From NCBI GenBank assembly GCA_047626725.1, contig JBLHSG010000006.1, positions 62,001 to 126,000 of the forward strand: 64,000 bases of DNA, read 5' to 3'. This DNA comes from Ascidiaceihabitans sp034111945. GTDB lineage: Bacteria; Pseudomonadota; Alphaproteobacteria; Rhodobacterales; Rhodobacteraceae. The translations under genes and the position numbers were made by a program. Below are positions 25,151-34,687 of this stretch, one piece after another (position 1 is the first letter of the stretch; each line of letters opens with the position of its first letter). The notes beneath the pieces were generated by a model that worked only from the letters and a program-made list of their open reading frames with translations, ran no database searches and was not told where the DNA came from.

Positions 25151-25759
25151 ATGCTGTATCGAGAGCTCATTTTAACATCCGCCATCGCAATGTCTTTGTG
25201 CGCGCCAGTTCACGCCCAAGATCGCTGGGCCGGAACCTACGCAGGGATCAGTATTGATTCCATCAAAACGTCATCAGATGTGGGGGCCAGCGCGACCCAT
25301 TCCTATTCGCAAAACGGCGCTAGCCTTGGTCTGTATGCGGGCTATAACTTTGTGCGTAGCAACGGATTTGTCTGGGGGCCAGAGATCACATTGACGGGGC
25401 TCAACGCATCCGGATCACGCAACGACGCCGCCCTCGGCACAAGCAAATTTGAAGGCGGCGTTCTGGTCAATCCGCGTGTGCGACTGGGCTATGCGACACC
25501 CAATGCGTTCTACTACGGAACCATCGGTTTGGGGTTCACGGACGCAGGCGCGCAACCGTCCAGCAATTCTGGCACAGACGTTTATGTGGCCCCGTCAATC
25601 GGGATCGGGGCGGAATTTGCGCTGTCCGACACATGGGCCACAAAAATCGAAGCCGTTCACTATTCTTGGGAGGACGATTCCAAGGTGTATAACGGTGCTG
25701 CCCAAACGACAAAAACCAAAGCCACCCAAATTACGCTGGGTCTGTCGCGAAAGTTCTGA
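25151..25759 (+). CDS. Outer membrane beta-barrel protein
   Basis: The 202-residue protein has a signal peptide (LTSAIAMSLCAPVHAQ, cleavage near residue 23) and then alternating hydrophobic beta-strands: WAGTYAGISI, ASLGLYAGYNF, GVLVNPRVRLGYA, FYYGTIGLGF, YVAPSIGIGAEF and a C-terminal ITLGLSRKF. The final Phe is the outer-membrane insertion signal. It has about eight strands, like the OmpA/Omp25-like barrel family. It is divergent from the DUF2975 gene across a very AT-rich 106-base region. The role is unknown. Confidence 0.88.
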   Translation: MLYRELILTSAIAMSLCAPVHAQDRWAGTYAGISIDSIKTSSDVGASATHSYSQNGASLGLYAGYNFVRSNGFVWGPEITLTGLNASGSRNDAALGTSKFEGGVLVNPRVRLGYATPNAFYYGTIGLGFTDAGAQPSSNSGTDVYVAPSIGIGAEFALSDTWATKIEAVHYSWEDDSKVYNGAAQTTKTKATQITLGLSRKF

Positions 25760-25815
25760 CGTTTTGTGAAACCTAGGCCTTGCCTCATGCGGGGGCAGAG
25801 CCTACGCCATATCAC

Positions 25816-26628
25816 ATGAAGATTTTGTTTCTCGGAGATGTGATGGGCCGCGCGGGGCGTCGGGCGATCACTGAAAATTTGCCGCGGTTGCGCGATGCAT
25901 GGAAGTTGGATTTTGTCGTGGTGAACGGCGAAAATGCGACGGGTGGCATGGGCCTGTCCGGTGCACACGCCAAAACGTTGCTAGACGCAGGGGCCGATTG
26001 CCTGACGTTAGGCGACCACGCGTTTGACCAAAAAGACATGCTGCAATTTATCGAACATGAACCGCGTGTTATCCGGCCTTTGAACTTTTCCAAAGCGTCC
26101 CCGGGCAAAGGCGCGCGCGTCTTTACCACCGCGTCTGGTCGCAAGGTTTTGGTGATGCAGGCCTTGGGCCAAGTGTTCATGAAACGCCCGTTTGATGACC
26201 CGTTTTCGGCTGTGGAACCTGTGTTTAAAACCCATCCTTTGGGCGGTCAGGCTGACGCGATTATCGTGGATTTCCATTGCGAGGCCACCTCTGAAAAAAT
26301 GGCGATGGGTCATTGGTGTGATGGGCGCGCGAGCCTTGTTGTTGGCACCCACACTCACGTGCCCACGGCGGACGCGATGATTTTACCGGGCGGCACGGCA
26401 CACCTGAGTGACGCTGGCATGTGCGGTGATTATAATTCCGTCATCGGCATGGAAAAACACGAACCCCTGCGCCGCTTTATCACCGGCATGCCAAAAGACA
26501 GGTTTACGCCCGCAAACGGCGAAGCAACCCTGTCAGGCGTTTACATCGAAACCGACGATCGCACAGGCAAAGCCACGCGTATCGAGATGGTGCGCCAAGG
26601 CGGGCGTTTGTCACAGGCGGGTCCATGA
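25816..26628 (+). CDS. YmdB family metallophosphoesterase
   Basis: The 270-residue protein shows the complete metal-ligand set of the YmdB family (2',3'-cyclic phosphodiesterase): MKILFLGDVMGRAGR, VNGENATGG, LGDHAFDQ, DFHCEATSE and GTHTHVPTAD. The start at 25816 begins with MKILFLGDV; the longer frame from 25780 adds no domain. YmdB is cytoplasmic, and in Bacillus affects RNase activity and biofilm formation; in proteobacteria the role is not established. It overlaps the following transporter by four bases. Confidence 0.92.
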   Translation: MKILFLGDVMGRAGRRAITENLPRLRDAWKLDFVVVNGENATGGMGLSGAHAKTLLDAGADCLTLGDHAFDQKDMLQFIEHEPRVIRPLNFSKASPGKGARVFTTASGRKVLVMQALGQVFMKRPFDDPFSAVEPVFKTHPLGGQADAIIVDFHCEATSEKMAMGHWCDGRASLVVGTHTHVPTADAMILPGGTAHLSDAGMCGDYNSVIGMEKHEPLRRFITGMPKDRFTPANGEATLSGVYIETDDRTGKATRIEMVRQGGRLSQAGP

Positions 26629-27524
26629 ACCGAACGCTCTCGCGGCGTCAAATCCTTTACTACAGCCTGTTTTTATTTCTGCTGGGGGCAGGCTGGGCGT
26701 TTACCCAACCGATGGCGAAAATTGCGGTCAGTGACGGGTACAAACACTTTGGTCTGATTTTCTGGCAATCGGTGATTGGCGTCGTGGTTATGGCGGTGAT
26801 TTCGACAGTGCGTCGACGTGGTTTGCCGATGGGGCGTGAACATATGCGCCTGTACGTCATTATCGCGCTGATCGGCACGGTGTTTCCCAATTCAGCCAGC
26901 TATCAGGCGGCCGTGCATTTGCCATCTGGCGTGTTGTCGATCCTGTTGTCGATGGTTCCGATATTTGCGTTCCCGATTGCGCTGGCGCTGGGCAATGACA
27001 GTTTTGAATGGCGCAGGTTTAGCGGTTTGATCGTTGGATTTATCGGCGTGTTGCTGATTGTGTTGCCGGGGCAAAACCTCGCCGGGGCGCTGCCGGTGTT
27101 TTGGGTGCTGATCGGGCTGATTGCTGGGCTGTTCTACGCATTCGAGGGCAATTTTGTCGCCAAATGGGGCACTGCGGGGCTAGATCCGATCCAAGTCCTG
27201 TGGGGCGCATCATTGGTTGGTGTCATAATCAGCCTGCCTTTAACCGTTTTGTCGGGCCAATGGATCAACCCGCTGCCACCCTACGGCGCGCCTGATTATG
27301 CGCTGCTCGCCAGTTCGGTTATCCATGTTTTGGTCTACAGCGGGTATGTCTGGCTGGTGGGTCGGGCAGGGCCGGTGTTTGCCGTTCAGGTCAGTTATTT
27401 GGTCACGATTTTTGGCGTTTTTTGGGCGCGCGTGTTGTTGGGCGAAACCTATGCGCCACAAATCTGGATCGCGCTTTGCGTCATGTTGGTGGGCATGTAT
27501 CTGGTGCAGCCCAAACGCGCCTAA
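26625..27524 (+). CDS. DMT superfamily (EamA) transporter
   Basis: A 299-residue inner membrane protein with about ten hydrophobic segments arranged in two five-helix EamA repeats. The first repeat ends near residue 140 (VGFIGVLLIVLPGQ) and the second near 290 (MLVGMYLVQPK). Typical motifs include QAAVHLPSGVLSILLSMVPIFAFP. DMT proteins usually export or import amino acids, nucleotides or drugs; nothing here identifies the substrate. Its start overlaps the YmdB stop by four bases, so it shares that transcript. Confidence 0.9.
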   Translation: MNRTLSRRQILYYSLFLFLLGAGWAFTQPMAKIAVSDGYKHFGLIFWQSVIGVVVMAVISTVRRRGLPMGREHMRLYVIIALIGTVFPNSASYQAAVHLPSGVLSILLSMVPIFAFPIALALGNDSFEWRRFSGLIVGFIGVLLIVLPGQNLAGALPVFWVLIGLIAGLFYAFEGNFVAKWGTAGLDPIQVLWGASLVGVIISLPLTVLSGQWINPLPPYGAPDYALLASSVIHVLVYSGYVWLVGRAGPVFAVQVSYLVTIFGVFWARVLLGETYAPQIWIALCVMLVGMYLVQPKRA

Positions 27525-27590
27525 GCCTGTTGCAGGGCGCTGCACAATCAACGACACTGGCCGCCAACGATCTATTTCAGGGACACCGTG

Positions 27591-29369
27591 ATGGGCCTAT
27601 TTGAGCTTTCGCAAACCGGCAGCGCAATCGTGACATTGACCGTGGTGGTCATCATGTTTGTGCTGTTCCTTCGCGAAACATTCCCAACCGAAGTCGTGGC
27701 GATCACGGGGGCCGCATTGATGTTGGGCCTTGGCGTGTTGCCCTACGAAAAAGCATTGGCGGTTTTGTCCAATCCGGCCCCATGGACGATTGCGGCGATG
27801 TTCATCATCATGGGGGCGTTGGTGCGCACCGGCGCGCTTGAGGCCTTCACCGGTCTTGCGGATCGCACGGCGAAAACGAACCCCGCATTGGCCATCGCGA
27901 TGTTGATGACGTTTGTGGTTCTGGCCTCAGCGATTGTGTCGAACACGCCTGTGGTTGTTGTGATGATTCCTGTGTTCATCCAACTGGCCAAAACGATGGG
28001 TATTTCATCGTCCAAGATGTTGATCCCTCTCAGTTATGCCGCGATCCTTGGTGGGACTTTGACCTTGATCGGGACGTCCACAAACCTGCTGGTTGACGGT
28101 GTGGCCCGCGCACAAGGGCTCGAAGGGTTCTCGATTTTCGAGGTCACGCCGCTGGGTATTATTCTGGTAATTTGGGGGATGATTTACCTGCGTTTCATCG
28201 CGCCACGACTGTTGCCTGATCGCGAAAGCATGGCAGATTTGCTGTCAGATCGCAGCCGGATGAAGTTCTTTACAGAGGCCGTGATCCCACCTGAATCCAA
28301 CCTGATCGGGCGTGAAGTCACCGGCGTGCAACTGTTCAAACGCGAAGGCGTGCGCCTGATCGATGTCATTCGCGGCGACCAATCCTTGCGGCGCAATCTG
28401 CAAGGGGTCGAATTGGCCGTGGGGGACCGTGTGGTTTTGCGCACGCAGATCACCGAACTGCTCAGCCTTCAGCGCAACAAAGAATTGAAACGCGTGGATC
28501 AGGTGTCTGCCGTTGAAACATCAACAGTTGAGGCGCTGATTACGCCGGGTTGCAAGATGATCGGCCGCTCGCTTGGTTCGCTACGTCTGCGTCGCCGGTT
28601 CGGTGTGTATCCATTGGCGGTACATCGGCGCAACCAAAACATCGGGCGCCAACTGGATGATTTGATTGTCAAAGTTGGCGATACGCTATTGCTCGAAGGG
28701 GCACCTGCCGACATCCAGCGCCTGTCGATCGAGATGGACATGGTGGATGTATCAAAACCGTCAGGGCGCGCATTTCGCCGCTCGCATGCGCCCATCGCCA
28801 TTGTGGGATTGATCGCGATTGTCGGGCTTGCCGCGTTTGGTGTCGCGCCGATTTTGCTGCTCTCCATTCTGGCGGTCGCGCTGGTTTTGATCACCCGCTG
28901 CATCGACGCAGAAGAAGCGTTTTCCTTTGTTGATGGCCGTCTTTTGGCACTCATTTTTTCGATGCTGGCCATTGGTGCCGCGCTTGAGGCATCGGGCGCA
29001 GTTGCCCTGATTGTCGATTTCATCGCGCCGTCGCTTGGGGTTTTGCCGCCCTTCCTAATCGTCTGGGCAATCTATTTGCTGACTTCTGTTTTGACGGAAT
29101 TGGTGTCAAATAACGCGGTGGCCGTGGTCGTGACACCCATCGCAATTGGCCTCGCGTCTGCTTTGGGGATCGACCCGCGCCCGCTAGTCGTGGCCGTTAT
29201 GGTTGCCGCCTCAGCGAGCTTCGCAACCCCCATCGGCTACCAAACAAACATGCTGGTGTATGGGCCCGGCGGGTACAAATTCACCGACTTTATGCGCGTG
29301 GGCATTCCACTAAACCTTAGTATCGGGGTCCTCGCATCTGCCGTAATCCCACTGCTTTGGCCGTTCTAA
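27591..29369 (+). CDS. SLC13/ArsB-NhaD-like permease with two RCK (TrkA-C) domains
   Basis: The 592-residue protein has about five N-terminal membrane segments (to residue 205). Two TrkA-C/RCK regulatory domains follow (roughly 215-300 and 305-390, with SRMKFFTEAVIPPESNLIGREV and CKMIGRSLGSLRLRRRFGV). The remaining membrane half contains VLTELVSNNAVAVVVTPIAIG and ASASFATPIGYQTNMLVYGPGGY. The N-half carries SNTPVVVVMIPVF and GTSTNLLVDG. Members carry anions such as sulfate or dicarboxylates, or Na+ with metabolites. A close architectural relative lies at 32915-34687 on the other strand. Confidence 0.9.
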   Translation: MGLFELSQTGSAIVTLTVVVIMFVLFLRETFPTEVVAITGAALMLGLGVLPYEKALAVLSNPAPWTIAAMFIIMGALVRTGALEAFTGLADRTAKTNPALAIAMLMTFVVLASAIVSNTPVVVVMIPVFIQLAKTMGISSSKMLIPLSYAAILGGTLTLIGTSTNLLVDGVARAQGLEGFSIFEVTPLGIILVIWGMIYLRFIAPRLLPDRESMADLLSDRSRMKFFTEAVIPPESNLIGREVTGVQLFKREGVRLIDVIRGDQSLRRNLQGVELAVGDRVVLRTQITELLSLQRNKELKRVDQVSAVETSTVEALITPGCKMIGRSLGSLRLRRRFGVYPLAVHRRNQNIGRQLDDLIVKVGDTLLLEGAPADIQRLSIEMDMVDVSKPSGRAFRRSHAPIAIVGLIAIVGLAAFGVAPILLLSILAVALVLITRCIDAEEAFSFVDGRLLALIFSMLAIGAALEASGAVALIVDFIAPSLGVLPPFLIVWAIYLLTSVLTELVSNNAVAVVVTPIAIGLASALGIDPRPLVVAVMVAASASFATPIGYQTNMLVYGPGGYKFTDFMRVGIPLNLSIGVLASAVIPLLWPF

Positions 29370-29372
29370 ATC

Positions 29373-30317
29373 ATGCGTGTTTTTGTCATCGGCGCATCCG
29401 GCACGGCAGGGCGCGCGACAACGCAAGCCTTGGTGAATGCGGGTCACGATGTTGTCTGTTTTTTGCGGGCTTCCAGCACGTTTGATCTGCAAGGGACCAC
29501 GCGGCGAAACGGCGATGTTACTGATGCGAATTCAATTAAAAACGATGGTTTTTGCGGCGAAAAATTTGATGCGGTTGTGTCCTGTCTTGCCTCGCGGAGC
29601 GGATCATCAAAAGACGCGTGGCAAATCGATCGTCAGGCTCATGTTTTGGTCTTGAACGCGGCACAGGATGCAGGTGTTCAGCAGTTTGTTTTGATGTCTG
29701 CGATCTGCGTTCAAAAACCCAACCTGGCCTTTCAACACGCAAAGTTGGCGTTCGAGGCCACGTTGATCAAAAGCGGGCTGACCTATTCAATTGTGCGGCC
29801 CACAGCGTTGTTCAAATCCTTGTCAGGACAGTTGGATCGACTGCGGGCTGGCAAACCGTTTTTGGTGTTTGGCGATGGGACACTAACCGCCTGCAAGCCG
29901 ATCAGCGATGCGGATTTGGGGCAGTTCATGGCGGGTTGCTTGACCGATCCTACGCGTCACAATCAGGTTTTGCCCATAGGCGGGCCGGGGCCTGCAATTA
30001 CGCCTTTGGATCAGGCCGCCGCCTTGTTTGATCTGTTGGGTAAATCTGTGCGTATCAAACACGTGCCGATTGCGATGATGGATTTCATTATCGCCAGCCT
30101 GTCCATTGTCGGTCGGGTGTTTCCCACGTTAGCAGCCAAGGCGGATCTTGCCCGTATCGGGCGCTATTACGCGACTGAATCGATGCTGGTTTGGGACGGC
30201 GGAGATTACAATGCCGATGCCACCCCCGAAACGGGGCAGGATACTTTGTTTGAATATTATCAAACGCTTATTGATCAAGGTGCCTCTGCCGAACGTGGTG
30301 AACATTCGGTGTTCTAA
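29373..30317 (+). CDS. bciA: Divinyl chlorophyllide 8-vinyl reductase-like (BciA-type) NAD(P)-binding protein
   Basis: The 314-residue protein starts with the Rossmann motif VIGASGTAGRATTQAL (residues 5-20) and belongs to the NmrA-like extended SDR group. The C-terminal block RIGRYYATESMLVWDGGDYNADATPETGQDTL is what I associate with BciA and plant DVR, the enzymes that reduce the 8-vinyl group of divinyl chlorophyllide. The family call is therefore fairly specific, but no photosynthesis genes are visible in this window, so the physiological role here is uncertain. It follows the SLC13 gene by three bases and its stop overlaps that of the convergent flavoprotein gene. Confidence 0.7.
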   Translation: MRVFVIGASGTAGRATTQALVNAGHDVVCFLRASSTFDLQGTTRRNGDVTDANSIKNDGFCGEKFDAVVSCLASRSGSSKDAWQIDRQAHVLVLNAAQDAGVQQFVLMSAICVQKPNLAFQHAKLAFEATLIKSGLTYSIVRPTALFKSLSGQLDRLRAGKPFLVFGDGTLTACKPISDADLGQFMAGCLTDPTRHNQVLPIGGPGPAITPLDQAAALFDLLGKSVRIKHVPIAMMDFIIASLSIVGRVFPTLAAKADLARIGRYYATESMLVWDGGDYNADATPETGQDTLFEYYQTLIDQGASAERGEHSVF

Positions 30318-31972
30318 GCAATGGATTTTGACCGTCCGGCGTTGCGCCCTGAGAATATACAACCGCCCAAAAATGTCCCCTCAAGCGCGTTGTAACCGTG
30401 ATACCCACCGCCGCCAAAACCCGCGACTTCACCCGCTGCGAACAGGCCTTGGACAACATTTCCATCTGCGCCGATCATTCTGCTGTCCAAATCTGTATGC
30501 AAACCACCCAGCGTTTTTCGGGTCAAAATGTGCAATTTTACCGCAATCAATGGCCCGTTTTTCGGGTCCAAAAACCTGTGTGGTTTGGCCGTGCGGATCA
30601 ATCGATCACCGCGATAATTGCGCGCGGCGTGGATCGCCATAAGTTGCGCGTCTTTGGTAAACGGATTGTCGACTTGAGTATCGCGCGCCTCGATTTGACG
30701 GCGCAATTTGGGTGCATCAATCAGATCACCGTCCGAGATTTTATTCATGCCACGGGCCAGGTCCTCAAGCGTGTTGGCGACAACAAAATCCTCGCCTTTT
30801 TCCTTAAACGCTTCGACGGGTTGTGGCGCACTTCCCCGCGAAAGTAGGCGGGCTTTGATCACCTCAAGCCATTTTTTCGACGTCAAATCGGGGTTCTGTT
30901 CGGATCCGGACAGCGCGAATTCTTTTTCGATGATTTTTTGGGTCAAAATGAACCAACTGTAATCATATCCAGTGGACAGAATTTCCTTAAGTGAGGTCAT
31001 GCTATCAAATCCGGGCAGGTTCGGCGGAGCAAAGCGGTTGCCGGTTGCATCGAACCACATCGACGATGGCCCGGGTAAAATTCTGATGCCGTGTGCCGGC
31101 CAAATCGGGTCGTAATTTTTCACGCCTTCGGTGTAATGCCACATGCGATCACCGTTAATGACGTTGCCGCCTGCCGCCTCGGAAATCGCGATCATACGCC
31201 CGTCAACATGTGCGGGCACACCTGCGATCATTTCTTTTGGGGCGGGGCCTAGGCGGTCGGTTGGCCAGACTTTGCGCACCATTTCGAAATTGCCGCCAAT
31301 GCCACCGGAGGTCACGATCACTGATGGTGCGCGTAGTGAAAAGTCACCGACAACATCGCGATTGGTAGGCTGGCCGCGCAGGGCCGTATCGTCGGCTAGA
31401 ACCGTTCCACTGACACCTTTGGCGGCTCCGTTTTCCATGTCGATCCGGTCGACTTGATGACGAAACTTAAAGGTGATCAAACCAGCCTTTTCGTGTTCCA
31501 GACAGCGGCGCACAAAATGTTCAATAATGCCTTCTCCGGTGCCCCATGTGACGTGGAAACGAGGGACCGAATTGCCGTGACCGTCTGCAAATGATCCGCC
31601 GCGTTCTGCCCAGCCGACAACAGGAAACCAGCGGTGCCCCATTTTGTGCAACCACGGGCGCATATCACCTGCGGCAAAGTCCAAATACGCCTCGGCCCAT
31701 TTGCGTGGCATCGCGTCTTCGGGGCGGTCAAACTGGGCCGATCCCATCCAGTCATTTAGGGCCAGTTCTGGGCTGTCTTTGATCCCCATGCGGCGCTGTT
31801 CCGGGGTGTCGATCATGAACAATCCACCCAATGACCAGAACGCTTGGCCGCCTAGGAAATGGCGTGGTTCTTGGTCTAGAACGATGACTGATTTCCCGCG
31901 ATCCGCCAGTTCAGCAGCGGCTGTTAGACCTGATAGCCCACCACCAACAACGATTGCATCTGATTGATCCAT
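30314..31972 (-). CDS. FAD-binding dehydrogenase (KstD/fumarate reductase flavoprotein family)
   Basis: The 552-residue protein begins with a clear FAD-binding Rossmann motif (DAIVVGGGLSGLTAAAELADRG). Further FAD-contact segments are LGGQAFWSLGGLF near residue 39 and, at the end, GLFAAGEVAGFGGGG and EGTFLGGCIFSGR. The middle resembles 3-oxosteroid 1-dehydrogenase-like flavoproteins, but the substrate cannot be inferred. The ATG at 31972 has AGGAAA upstream; the longer frame from 32008 is rejected. It follows the BASS transporter gene by 10 bases on the same strand and shares a four-base CTAA overlap with the stop of bciA. Confidence 0.85.
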   Translation of the reverse strand: MDQSDAIVVGGGLSGLTAAAELADRGKSVIVLDQEPRHFLGGQAFWSLGGLFMIDTPEQRRMGIKDSPELALNDWMGSAQFDRPEDAMPRKWAEAYLDFAAGDMRPWLHKMGHRWFPVVGWAERGGSFADGHGNSVPRFHVTWGTGEGIIEHFVRRCLEHEKAGLITFKFRHQVDRIDMENGAAKGVSGTVLADDTALRGQPTNRDVVGDFSLRAPSVIVTSGGIGGNFEMVRKVWPTDRLGPAPKEMIAGVPAHVDGRMIAISEAAGGNVINGDRMWHYTEGVKNYDPIWPAHGIRILPGPSSMWFDATGNRFAPPNLPGFDSMTSLKEILSTGYDYSWFILTQKIIEKEFALSGSEQNPDLTSKKWLEVIKARLLSRGSAPQPVEAFKEKGEDFVVANTLEDLARGMNKISDGDLIDAPKLRRQIEARDTQVDNPFTKDAQLMAIHAARNYRGDRLIRTAKPHRFLDPKNGPLIAVKLHILTRKTLGGLHTDLDSRMIGADGNVVQGLFAAGEVAGFGGGGYHGYNALEGTFLGGCIFSGRNAGRSKSIA

Positions 31973-31982
31973 ATTGGTTTTC

Positions 31983-32840
31983 CTATCTTTTTCGGTACCA
32001 GACGACAAAAGGCACGGCGACCAGATACATCAAGATACCGTACACCGCCGAGGGCAGTGCCATTGTCGAAAATCCGGATGTTTGGCCCGAGATGATCGCG
32101 GCCAATGTGATGCCAAGTGTTGCGTTTTGAACGCCGGTTTCGATTGATATGGTTTTTACTTCTGACCAGACCAATCCGGCGATGGATGCGATGGCCAAAC
32201 CCAACAGCATCAGCGCGATGTTCAGGACGATCAAGGCGGGCCCTAGGGCCGACAAATTGCTGACAAATGTATCCCAATTGGCGATCAATGCGGCCACAAC
32301 GATGACGGCAAACAACACTGCTGCAATACGTGACAGGATCGGTTCGACGCGCATCGCAAATGTGGGTGCAAGGTGCCGGATTGTGACCCCGATTAACACG
32401 GGCAAAGTGGTGATCAGGAACATGGCGATGGCCAGTGTTGTGACCGTAATTTCAGGTGCGTTTGCCCCCATAAAATGCACAACCGACCAAGCGGCCAAAA
32501 ACGGCACGGTCAGGATCGACAATAGGCTGATGATCGCGGTCAATGACACCGACAATGCCAAATCGCCTTTGGCCAGTTTTGTGATCATATTGCTGGTCAC
32601 ACCGCCGGGGCAAAACGACAAAAGCATAAAACCGACAGCCAATTCACCGGGCAAATTGAACAGACGCACGACGACATAGGCAGTCAGGGGCAGCAGGATG
32701 ACCTGCGCACTGGCACCAATGGCAAAGGCGTGGAATCTGGTTAACACGCGGCGGAAATCACCGAATGTCAGGCCAATACCCAACGACAGCATGATGAATG
32801 CCAGCGCCAGTGGTAAAACCACGTTGATAAGAGTGTCCAT
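31983..32840 (-). CDS. Bile acid:sodium symporter (BASS) family transporter
   Basis: The 285-residue inner membrane protein has about nine hydrophobic segments. Family features are IMLSLGIGLTFGDFRRV near the start, FMLLSFCPGGVTSNMITKLAKGDLALSVSLTAI (sodium-binding region, near residue 75), and GVQNATLGITLAAII near 235. BASS proteins import organic anions such as bile acids or pantoate with Na+. The gene lies between an SLC13 permease (74 bases upstream) and the flavoprotein (10 bases downstream), so transport and oxidation of one organic acid is a reasonable guess, but it is only inference. Confidence 0.9.
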   Translation of the reverse strand: MDTLINVVLPLALAFIMLSLGIGLTFGDFRRVLTRFHAFAIGASAQVILLPLTAYVVVRLFNLPGELAVGFMLLSFCPGGVTSNMITKLAKGDLALSVSLTAIISLLSILTVPFLAAWSVVHFMGANAPEITVTTLAIAMFLITTLPVLIGVTIRHLAPTFAMRVEPILSRIAAVLFAVIVVAALIANWDTFVSNLSALGPALIVLNIALMLLGLAIASIAGLVWSEVKTISIETGVQNATLGITLAAIISGQTSGFSTMALPSAVYGILMYLVAVPFVVWYRKR

Positions 32841-32914
32841 TGGTGTCCCCCGTTTTGAAACAGGCTACGCGCGGGGCGGGGTCTTGTGCAAGGACGGGGG
32901 CAGTTGACCTGTGG

Positions 32915-34687
32915 TCAAAGTGGCCAGAACACCAGAATGGCAGGGATCGAAACGGCAACTACGATGATTTCCAGCGGCAGGCCCATGCGCCAATAATCGC
33001 CAAAACTGTAGCCGCCAGGCCCAAGGATCAGCGTGTTATTCTTGTGACCAATCGGGGTCAAAAAGGCCGAAGACGCAGCAACCGCGACAGCCATCAAAAA
33101 CGGATCTGGCGACACCTCGAGGGTTTGTGCCATTTGAATGCCAACGGGTGCGGCGACGATCGTGGTGGCGGTGTTGTTCAACACGTCTGACAGGGTCATC
33201 GTGACGATCATCAAAATGGTTAACACGGCCCACGCAGGGAACCCTTCGGTCCAGCCCAACAAGGCCCCGGAAATCAGTTCTGTCCCACCGGACGATTCAA
33301 GGGCAGCCCCGAGCGGGATCATCGACCCCAGCAATACGATGACCGGCCATTCGATGTGCGTGTAAAGTTCGGACAGCGGCACAATTTTGGTCAGCACATA
33401 GGCGACCACAACCAGACCCAGCGCGATAGGCAGGTAAATCAGGCCAAAGCTGGCAGCCATCACGGCACCCGCGAACATGGCAATTGCCATCCACACTTTG
33501 GAATTTTCGGTCACGGCTAGACCACGATCGGCGAGCGGCAAGCAGTCCAACCAATCAGTCACGTCAGGCCCTGTGTCGCGCGGGACCAGCAGCAGCAGAA
33601 TGTCGCCAGTGCGAATTGGCGTTTTGCGGATCTGCTTTTTCACCGGTTTGCCGTTGCGCGAAATGCCCATCAAAACGGCGTTCTGACGCCATGCGAGACC
33701 CACGGTTTGGGCGGTGCGACCGACCAGACGGCTGGTTTCGGTTACGACAACTTCGATCACTTCAACGCCTTCACCGCCAGCGGTTAACCGTTCCGAGCGT
33801 TCGGTGTCTGTCAGCGCCAGATTTAGGGCGGTGCGGAATTCGTCTAGCGCGCTGGGTTTGGCCTCTAGAACCAGCGTGTCGCCGGCGCGCAAAACGGTGT
33901 TGCGGGCCTGACCATAGCGGCGGGTGCCGTCGCGGATCATGCCCAAAATGGCGACATCGGTTTTTTCCGCGTCGTGATCCAACTCTGCCAGACGCTTGCC
34001 GATCTGCTTGCTGTCTTGGGGCACGGTCAGTTCTGCGATGTATTGTGACAGGTCTTCGGCGGCGGATTTTTCATCCTCGCGCGCAGGGATCAATCGCCAG
34101 CCAACCAGCGCCACAAACGTCAGGCCCGCAATCGCGGCGATGCCACCGACGGGGGCGAAATCGAACATTTTAAACGGCGCGCCAAGGCTTTCTTCGCGAA
34201 TGGCGGCGATGATGATGTTGGGGGGCGTGCCAATCAGCGTGACCATGCCGCCAAGGATAGTCGCAAAACTAAGCGGCATCAGCGACAGGCCCGGACTGCG
34301 CCCTGCCTTGCGCGCGGTCTGGATATCGACGGGCATCAACAACGCAAGGGCCGCGACGTTGTTCATAAACGCCGACAAAATACCACCGACAGCGCCCATC
34401 AACGTGATGTGCGCGCCCAACGAACGACTGGCATCAACCAGCGTGCGGGTGATCAAAAACACCGCGCCCGACCGCACCAAGCCGGCCGAAACAACCAGCA
34501 CCAACGCGACAACCAATGTCGCAGGGTGGCCAAAGCCCGAGAACGCCTCTTTTTCGGGGACAACGCCCAGCATGACGCCCGCAACCAGCGCAGAAAACGC
34601 GACAATATCGTAGCGAAATCTACCCCACAAAAGCAAAGCAAACACGGAACCGAAAAGCGAAAACAGGATTATTTGATCTTGAGTCAT
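32915..34687 (-). CDS. SLC13/ArsB-NhaD-like permease with RCK (TrkA-C) domains
   Basis: The 590-residue protein shares its layout with the 27591-29369 permease: N-terminal membrane half with DILSAFMNNVAALALLMP-like motif (LSAFMNNVAALALLMPVD), GTPPNIIIAA, two central TrkA-C domains (about residues 215-390), and a C-terminal half with TLSDVLNNTATTIVAAPVGI and AFLTPIGHKNNTLILGPGGY. Na+/sulfate or dicarboxylate transport is the family norm. It lies 74 bases upstream of the BASS gene on the same strand and may be the first gene of that transcript. It diverges from yebC. Confidence 0.9.
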   Translation of the reverse strand: MTQDQIILFSLFGSVFALLLWGRFRYDIVAFSALVAGVMLGVVPEKEAFSGFGHPATLVVALVLVVSAGLVRSGAVFLITRTLVDASRSLGAHITLMGAVGGILSAFMNNVAALALLMPVDIQTARKAGRSPGLSLMPLSFATILGGMVTLIGTPPNIIIAAIREESLGAPFKMFDFAPVGGIAAIAGLTFVALVGWRLIPAREDEKSAAEDLSQYIAELTVPQDSKQIGKRLAELDHDAEKTDVAILGMIRDGTRRYGQARNTVLRAGDTLVLEAKPSALDEFRTALNLALTDTERSERLTAGGEGVEVIEVVVTETSRLVGRTAQTVGLAWRQNAVLMGISRNGKPVKKQIRKTPIRTGDILLLLVPRDTGPDVTDWLDCLPLADRGLAVTENSKVWMAIAMFAGAVMAASFGLIYLPIALGLVVVAYVLTKIVPLSELYTHIEWPVIVLLGSMIPLGAALESSGGTELISGALLGWTEGFPAWAVLTILMIVTMTLSDVLNNTATTIVAAPVGIQMAQTLEVSPDPFLMAVAVAASSAFLTPIGHKNNTLILGPGGYSFGDYWRMGLPLEIIVVAVSIPAILVFWPL

